In this document: piece by piece, positions 5,679-9,148 of the stretch
How positions within the stretch are numbered: the first letter of the stretch is position 1
Layout: each line of letters begins with the position of its first letter
Assembly: GCA_023413015.1 (NCBI GenBank)
Contig: JAEZQR010000079.1
Location: 1-9,148, forward strand
Reading direction: 5' to 3'
DNA length: 9,148 bases
Origin: Pseudomonadota bacterium
GTDB lineage: Bacteria; Pseudomonadota; Alphaproteobacteria; Sphingomonadales; Sphingomonadaceae
The notes under the pieces: generated by a model
The model's input: only the letters and a program-made list of their open reading frames with translations
Database searches by the model: none
Told to the model about the DNA's origin: nothing
Translations under genes and position numbers: made by a program

Positions 5679-6101
5679 ATGCGGGCGAAGCTGGCGGTGG
5701 TCGTGGGGCTGTTGTGCCTGGGGGCGGAGGCGGGGGCGGTGACGCCGATCGCCTGCACGGGCCGCACGCGCCAGTTCGGGCTCGACCTGCCGACGTCCGA
5801 CCGCGAGGAGTTGCGCACCTACGTCCTCAACGACGAGCGGCGCGCGATCCTCGACTACGACGAGCGCGTCGGCGGCTACCGCACGCTGTGCGACCGGGCC
5901 GAGGGCTGCCGCGCGAGCTATGGGCCCAAGGCCGTCGTCTTCTCGCACGGCACAAACCAGTCCTACCAGTCGCTCCACCTCGATCGCGTGACCGGCCGTA
6001 TCCTCCACATCGAGAATTTGAAGGAGTTCAGCACCTCGCTGTTCGAGGGGCAGTGCGCCAAGACCGACATGCCCCGGCCGGACGCCAAGGGGCAGTTCTG
6101 A
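5679..6101 (+). CDS. Secreted protein of unknown function with four mature cysteines
   Basis: This is a 140-residue protein. The signal peptide covers about residues 1-20 (MRAKLAVVVGLLCLGAEAGA). The mature part has four cysteines (C26, C71, C77, C126), an even number consistent with two disulfides in the periplasm. I do not recognise the family; alternating segments such as RILHIENL and SYQSLHLDRVTG suggest a small beta-rich domain of the kind seen in many sphingomonad hypothetical proteins. GGGGGACGGAAG before the ATG is a good ribosome binding site. It diverges from the Crp/Fnr-family regulator, separated by 163 bp with tandem dyads, so control by that regulator is possible. It converges on the gene at 6148-6567 with 46 bp between them. 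Confidence 0.8.
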   Translation: MRAKLAVVVGLLCLGAEAGAVTPIACTGRTRQFGLDLPTSDREELRTYVLNDERRAILDYDERVGGYRTLCDRAEGCRASYGPKAVVFSHGTNQSYQSLHLDRVTGRILHIENLKEFSTSLFEGQCAKTDMPRPDAKGQF

Positions 6102-6147
6102 GTCGCCCATCCTGCAGGCGTCGGCGGCGTCCCTTCCGCGCCGAGAC

Positions 6148-6567
6148 CTACTGACCCAGGCGGCGGAGCCAGTCTGCGGCGGTCGTCGGACCGGCGGCGA
6201 TCGTGTCGTTGTGCTCGGTGATGTAGCGGCGCAGCTCGATCCCGGTCATCGGGCCCGCAGCGGCGCCCATCTTGCGGGCGGCCGCCTCAACCGCGGCATC
6301 CTGCTGCGGCGTGGTGGCGGGCGCGACAACGAGATAGTCCCAGCTCGCGCCGTCCTGATGAACGTAGAGCTGGCTCGGCGCGACGCCAGCGGCACGGGCG
6401 ACCTCGTCCTGCCGCGCCAGCCATTTGAGGAGCGCCACCTGCTGGCCGGGTGCGCCGCGGTAGATGCTGATGACGACCTGGGACGGCTGCTGTTGCTGCT
6501 GGGCAGATGCGGGCGTGACCAGCGCGGCGCCGGCCAGCGCCAGGGCGGCGATCATCGGGATTCGCAT
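6148..6567 (-). CDS. Small periplasmic protein of unknown function
   Basis: This is a 139-residue protein with a clear signal peptide (MRIPMIAALALAGAALVTPA, cleavage near ASA), then a Gln run (QQQQQ). The mature domain of about 115 residues runs VVISIYRGAPGQQVALLKWL, a helix, LYVHQDGASWDYLVVAP, another helix and ELRRYITEHNDTIAAGP. This strand-helix-strand pattern recalls dimeric alpha-beta-barrel proteins, but that is a guess and no family is recognised. ATG at 6567 is chosen because GGGAG lies 7 nt before it and the signal peptide starts there; a longer frame from 6606 adds only a charged leader. It lies 72 bp downstream of the PEP-CTERM gene on the same strand, with a strong hairpin between them, so co-transcription would be partial at best. 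Confidence 0.78.
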   Translation of the reverse strand: MRIPMIAALALAGAALVTPASAQQQQQPSQVVISIYRGAPGQQVALLKWLARQDEVARAAGVAPSQLYVHQDGASWDYLVVAPATTPQQDAAVEAAARKMGAAAGPMTGIELRRYITEHNDTIAAGPTTAADWLRRLGQ

Positions 6568-6602
6568 GAGGCTTCTCCCTGGCTGTCCCCGAAGAAGGGG
6601 TG

Positions 6603-6631
6603 CCACGGCCGCCCAGCAGGGCGGGCCGTGG
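6603..6631 (-). terminator. Stem-loop terminator after PEP-CTERM gene 3
   Basis: CCACGGCC (6603-6610) pairs with GGCCGTGG (6624-6631). Inside it GCCC (6611-6614) pairs with GGGC (6619-6622) around the loop AGCA, with one bulged G (6623). That is 12 pairs starting 8 nt after the stop codon. No T-run follows, and a short CCCC-N6-GGGG hairpin comes next (6587-6600). Confidence 0.6.
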
Positions 6632-6639
6632 TGCAGGAG

Positions 6640-7269
6640 CTAGGCGGACCGCTGGCCGCGGCGGCGAAGCTGCCAGCCGAGGCCGAGGCCGGTGAGCATC
6701 AGCGCCCATGTGCCTGGCTCGGGAACCTGCGCTTCGGCCAGCGTGAAGCCGAAGCGGTAGGTGGAGGTGCCCGGATTGCCGTCCTGGATCCAGACCGAAT
6801 AGGCGCCCGGACCCAGCGGCGTGTCGAAGCCCGACGAGCCGAACGCCGGGATGCTCATGTCGTCGAGGATGTCCGTGCCGATATCATCGGGGCTGAAATG
6901 CCACCAGCCGAGAAGGCCGGCGGCGCTGCCGGCGTCGGGCGCCACCGTCACCTGATTACCGGCCTCGATGCCGATGAAGGACACGTTCCCGAGCGACGTC
7001 GTGCCAGGCAGGACCTCGATCGCGGTCAGCAGCTGGCCCGGCTGCACCGTGAAGGTGAGATAGTCGCGGAAAGCAGCACCTTGGTCGCCGCCGCTGGTGC
7101 CGATGACTTCGTTTGCGCCGAGGGTGAAGTCGAGTGGCGTGGGTGACAGTCCACTGTCCGACAGGTCGCCGTCGGTGCTTTCATCGTAGACGACCGCGGC
7201 CGTCGCGGGAGCGGCGAGTATCATGCCGAGGGTGAAAGCCGCGCCGACGACATGTTTGAGGATGTGCAT
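6640..7269 (-). CDS. PEP-CTERM sorting-domain secreted protein
   Basis: This is a complete 209-residue protein. The signal peptide is MHILKHVVGAAFTLGMILAA, with cleavage near PATA. The mature region has no cysteine and is rich in Gly, Asp, Ser and Thr; the passage LLGWWHFSPDDIGTDILDDM followed by GPGAYSVWIQDGNPGTSTYR resembles the beta-sandwich modules of PEP-CTERM proteins. The C-terminus has the sorting tail VPEPGTWALMLTGLGLGW, then QLRRRGQRSA. ATG at 7269 is chosen over 7302 because AAAGGACG lies just upstream and the signal peptide begins there. Upstream are a degenerate sigma-54 element and the same box found before the other two PEP-CTERM genes. It is followed by a strong hairpin and the small periplasmic gene at 6148-6567. 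The substrate or ligand is unknown. Confidence 0.92.
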   Translation of the reverse strand: MHILKHVVGAAFTLGMILAAPATAAVVYDESTDGDLSDSGLSPTPLDFTLGANEVIGTSGGDQGAAFRDYLTFTVQPGQLLTAIEVLPGTTSLGNVSFIGIEAGNQVTVAPDAGSAAGLLGWWHFSPDDIGTDILDDMSIPAFGSSGFDTPLGPGAYSVWIQDGNPGTSTYRFGFTLAEAQVPEPGTWALMLTGLGLGWQLRRRGQRSA

Positions 7270-7322
7270 GGGGCGTCCTTTCTCCAGGATCCAAGCCAAC
7301 ATCGAAGTCGATGCGTGGATGA

Positions 7323-7338
7323 TGCAAGAAATGAGCTA
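7323..7338 (-). promoter_or_regulatory. Degenerate sigma-54 promoter of PEP-CTERM gene 3
   Basis: On the minus strand the sequence is TAGCTCATTTCTTGCA. The -12 half (TTGCA) is perfect, but the -24 half has A for the second base of TGGCAC and T for the fifth. On its own it would be weak. It is called because it lies 53 bp before the ATG and 65 bp from the shared box, almost the same spacing as for the gene at 1028. Confidence 0.45.
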
Positions 7339-7403
7339 AATAAATTATAGCCAATCAGAGCAAATAGTTGGGGGTGTTGTTGGCCGAAGGTGTTGAGAAT
7401 TCA

Positions 7404-7419
7404 TGTAAAGATAATCGAC
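7404..7419 (-). promoter_or_regulatory. Candidate enhancer box, PEP-CTERM gene 3
   Basis: In the gene's direction the box reads GTCGATTATCTTTACA and shares GTCG-N4-TCTTTACA with the other two. Its centre is near -99 of the predicted start. One more base gives TGT...ACA ends (7404-7420). Confidence 0.5.
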
Positions 7420-7539
7420 ATCTGAATGTGAGTACTACTTATTGGTTATTTGCTAGTAAAATTCATTACGGAGGGGTATCGGATTTTGAGTAGAAACTTT
7501 ATTGTGATGCGTAGTTCGGTGGCCCAACGCCACAGTAAC

Positions 7540-7564
7540 GGAACGTAATCGGCGGGCGCACGTC
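7540..7564 (+). promoter_or_regulatory. EcfG-like (general stress) promoter of the DUF3597 gene
   Basis: GGAAC (7540-7544), a 16-bp spacer and CGTC (7561-7564) match the alphaproteobacterial EcfG consensus GGAAC-N16/17-CGTT at all but the last base. The predicted start is near 7571, about 37 nt before the GTG. Dependence on EcfG is inferred. Confidence 0.5.
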
Positions 7565-7607
7565 TATCCGCGACAGCTTTCCGGCAACGATCGAGAGGAG
7601 GACGCGC

Positions 7608-8063
7608 GTGAGCATCTTCGGCAACATCATGGGCAAGATCTTCGGCCATGGGCAGGCGAAGGCGGCGCCCGCGTCGAAGCCTGCCGCCCCGGCCGCCCCG
7701 CATCCGGCAGCACCTGCGCCGGCACAAGCTCAAGCGCCGCGCCCGGCGGCACAACCCACGGCCCAAGCGACGCCTCAACCGGCCGCCGCGCCGGCGGCAG
7801 CCCCCGTCGATGTCGAGGCGGTGCTGTCGCAGATGGCAGCGGGCCGGCCGGACCATGGCGGCAATTGGCGGACCTCGATCGTCGATCTGCTGAAGCTGCT
7901 CGACATGGATTCGAGCCTGGAGGCGCGGAAACAGCTTGCCGAGGAGCTGAACGTCCATGCCGGCGCGCCCGGCAGCGCCGAGCAGAACATCGCGCTTCAG
8001 AAGGCGGTCATGCGCCAGCTCGCGGCGAACGGCGGGAAGGTGCCGGAGAGCCTGCGCGACTGA
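7608..8063 (+). CDS. DUF3597 domain-containing protein
   Basis: This 151-residue protein has the characteristic layout of the DUF3597 family: a short conserved N-terminus (MSIFGNIMGKIFGHGQ), a low-complexity Ala/Pro/Gln linker (about 17-66), and a C-terminal helical domain with NWRTSIVDLLKLLDMDSSLE, ARKQLAEELNVHAG and NGGKVPESLRD. It has no signal peptide or membrane helix, so it is probably cytoplasmic. The family's function is unknown; the domain is small and acidic-helical and is widespread in proteobacteria. GTG at 7608 is well supported by AGGAGG 7 nt ahead. An EcfG-like promoter upstream suggests general stress control. It converges on the secreted-protein gene at 8085-8528, with only 21 bp between the stop codons. 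Confidence 0.92.
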   Translation: MSIFGNIMGKIFGHGQAKAAPASKPAAPAAPHPAAPAPAQAQAPRPAAQPTAQATPQPAAAPAAAPVDVEAVLSQMAAGRPDHGGNWRTSIVDLLKLLDMDSSLEARKQLAEELNVHAGAPGSAEQNIALQKAVMRQLAANGGKVPESLRD

Positions 8064-8084
8064 CGCGGGCTCCGGGCGGCAGGG

Positions 8085-8528
8085 TCAGAGATTGCCGCCG
8101 CGGACCGCGAGTTCCGCTACCTCCTCCAGCGCATCGCTGCCGATCGGCGCGCCGAGCCGGCCGCGGGCCGCCTCGGTGCCGCAGGCGAAGTCGAAGGTGG
8201 CGCGGCCGACCGAGTTCGGCTTCGGGCTTCGCGGTGCGTTGCCCGGCGCCCGCCGCACGACCGCGCCGTTGGCGAGGTGGTAGACGATCTCCAGATCGGT
8301 CGCGGTGCCGGCCGTGCAGTCCAGTCGCTCGACGACCTCGACCCGGCGGACAGGGAGGTGTGGCATGACGGCCGCGACGCGCTGCGTCACCCGGGCGCCT
8401 TCGCGCGCGAGCGACGCGCGGTCGACGAACATCGCGCTTCGGCTGTCGGCGCCGACGAGCCACCAATCGGCCGCGACCGCCGGTTCGACCGCGGCACCCA
8501 ACGCCAACGCCGCAAGCAACATACGCAC
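8085..8528 (-). CDS. Secreted protein, possibly surface-adhesin E-like
   Basis: This is a 147-residue protein. The signal peptide is about residues 1-20 (MRMLLAALALGAAVEPAVAA), followed by DWWLVGADSRSAMFVDRASL. That opening (W, a short strand, a residue-rich turn and a FVD or YVD strand) and the later VERLDC with a second cysteine in FDFACG recall the small surface-adhesin E-like domain, with a likely disulfide. The middle differs from the usual members, so this is a tentative match. GTG at 8528 is chosen because GAGAG lies 6 nt before it; ATG at 8522 is the alternative and changes only two residues. A promoter resembling the EcfG consensus ends about 30 bp upstream. It converges on the DUF3597 gene. 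The function is not known. Confidence 0.75.
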   Translation of the reverse strand: MRMLLAALALGAAVEPAVAADWWLVGADSRSAMFVDRASLAREGARVTQRVAAVMPHLPVRRVEVVERLDCTAGTATDLEIVYHLANGAVVRRAPGNAPRSPKPNSVGRATFDFACGTEAARGRLGAPIGSDALEEVAELAVRGGNL

Positions 8529-8557
8529 GGGAAACTCTCACTGAAGGACAAGGGGTT

Positions 8558-8583
8558 AACGCACGAAAGCGGATGACGCTTCC
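8558..8583 (-). promoter_or_regulatory. Possible EcfG-like promoter of the 8528 gene
   Basis: On minus, GGAAG (8583-8579), a 17-bp spacer and CGTT (8561-8558) match GGAAC-N16/17-CGTT with one mismatch in the -35 half. Transcription would begin near 8550, leaving a leader of about 20 nt. Confidence 0.35.
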
Positions 8584-8804
8584 GCGATCGGAAAAACTTA
8601 TGCGCCGCCTGTCGCGGGCTTTCCAGCCAGGGCCGACTTCCACTGGTCGCATCGTCTGCTAGATTGCGATCGTCGGAAAAGGCAGCGCCGGTATGGTTAG
8701 CCCGGCCCCCGCGCTCTTGCGGGTCTGACCGTCGCGAACGGCGGCGAGTCCCACGGCCTCGAAGCGTCCCGCAGAGTGCGGGGCGCCCGACAGGGATGCG
8801 GGGC

Positions 8805-9148
8805 ATGCAGCAGCAGATTTCGGTGGTGACCTTGGGCGTTCGGGACCTCGAGCGTTCGAAGCGCTTCTACGGCGACGGCTTCGGCTGGGTGCCGGTCTTC
8901 GACAATGGCGAGATCGCCTTCTATCAGATGAACGGCTTCGTGCTGGGCACCTGGACGATCCGCGACCTCGAGGCGGACATGCAGCGGACGGGGTTGGCGA
9001 CGCCGGCGGCGTTCAGCCTGGCGCATAATGTGGCCTCGGCTGACGAGGTGATCCGGCTGATCGAGCGGCTGGCGGCGGCAGGCGGGCGCGTGCTGCGGGC
9101 AGGGGACGCGCCGCCGCACGGCGGCTTTCGCGGCTATGTCGCCGACCC
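8805..9148 (+). CDS. VOC-family (glyoxalase/bleomycin-resistance fold) protein, partial
   Basis: The gene starts near the right edge and runs off it; 114 residues are visible. The N-terminus (QQQISVVTLGVRDLERSKRF, then YGDGFGW) is the classic first beta-alpha unit of the vicinal-oxygen-chelate fold. The paired strand segments GEIAFYQMNGFVLGTW and GGFRGYVAD follow at the expected places, the last being where these proteins usually continue DPDGH. VOC proteins are metal-dependent enzymes (glyoxalases, dioxygenases) or binding proteins, typically of 120-140 residues, so only a short C-terminus is missing. The substrate cannot be told. ATG at 8805 is chosen with AGGG 9 nt ahead; the in-frame ATG at 8796 has that AGGG directly against it. 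The 276 nt before it (8529-8804) hold only a candidate promoter for the divergent gene and a weak hairpin at 8708-8723. Confidence 0.88.
   Translation, partial: MQQQISVVTLGVRDLERSKRFYGDGFGWVPVFDNGEIAFYQMNGFVLGTWTIRDLEADMQRTGLATPAAFSLAHNVASADEVIRLIERLAAAGGRVLRAGDAPPHGGFRGYVAD

Larger units (their letters stand above)
7270..7607. promoter_or_regulatory. Divergent regulatory region between PEP-CTERM gene 3 and the DUF3597 gene
   Basis: This 338-nt stretch has no credible gene and is AT-rich from about 7320 to 7510. It holds the sigma-54-like element (7323-7338) and box (7404-7419) for the minus-strand gene, and an EcfG-like promoter (7540-7564) for the plus-strand gene. Between 7420 and 7539 nothing specific was recognised. 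Confidence 0.65.

Noticed and set aside
6121..6144. TCGGCG/CGCCGA dyad between the convergent genes at 6101 and 6148
   Set aside because: A 6-bp stem with a 12-nt loop and no T-run is expected by chance in DNA this GC-rich.
6211..7146. 311-codon open frame on plus
   Set aside because: It is antisense across two genes with signal peptides and, in one, a PEP-CTERM tail. Its composition is Arg/Ala/Gly low-complexity, and it spans the hairpin terminator between them.
8060..8088. Inverted repeat CTGAC...GTCAG over both stop codons of the convergent pair
   Set aside because: There are only 5 bp of stem around a long loop, and the arms are largely explained by the two TGA stop codons, so it is not a convincing terminator.

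Overview
The window is GC-rich DNA with a strong G/C third-codon bias. It looks like an alphaproteobacterium, most likely a sphingomonad. The evidence is three PEP-CTERM (exosortase-sorted) proteins, an HWE-type sensor kinase, a DUF3597 protein, an Arg-rich glycine-zipper envelope protein, EcfG-like promoters (GGAAC-N16/17-CGTT type) and a palindromic repeat of the CGTCATCCCGGCGAAGGCC type. The genus cannot be fixed from the sequence alone. No RNA genes, insertion sequences, CRISPR arrays or phage genes were seen.

Layout: (1) A PEP-CTERM gene on the minus strand runs off the left edge (2-562). An AT-rich divergent regulatory region (563-1027) separates it from a second PEP-CTERM gene on plus (1028-1729). 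(2) A hairpin-rich non-coding stretch (1730-2043) precedes an orphan, soluble two-PAS HWE/HisKA_2 histidine kinase (2044-3531). A perfect 12-bp stem-loop separates the kinase from a convergent Arg-rich glycine-zipper envelope protein (3603-4205, minus). (3) A small uncharacterised protein (4362-4658, plus) is followed by a 69-bp palindromic repeat and a convergent Crp/Fnr-family regulator (4814-5515, minus). (4) A secreted cysteine-containing protein (5679-6101, plus) converges on a small periplasmic protein (6148-6567, minus), which lies just downstream of the third PEP-CTERM gene (6640-7269, minus). (5) A DUF3597 gene (7608-8063, plus) converges on a secreted protein (8085-8528, minus). A VOC/glyoxalase-fold gene (8805 onward, plus) runs off the right edge.

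The most notable signal is regulatory. Each PEP-CTERM gene has a sigma-54 type -24/-12 element 40-55 bp before its start codon: one perfect, one with a single mismatch, one degenerate. Each also carries the same upstream box, GTCG-N4-TCTTTACA. The box is always in the same orientation relative to its gene and lies 53, 64 or 65 bp from the -24 element, so the spacings differ by about one helical turn. This fits an enhancer-binding-protein site, plausibly for a PrsR-like regulator of a PEP-CTERM regulon. No exosortase, PrsK/PrsR or exopolysaccharide gene lies in the window, so the link to them is inference. Two EcfG-like promoters (DUF3597 gene and the 8528 gene) suggest that other genes here belong to the general stress response, a pathway often controlled by HWE/HisKA_2 kinases like the one at 2044.
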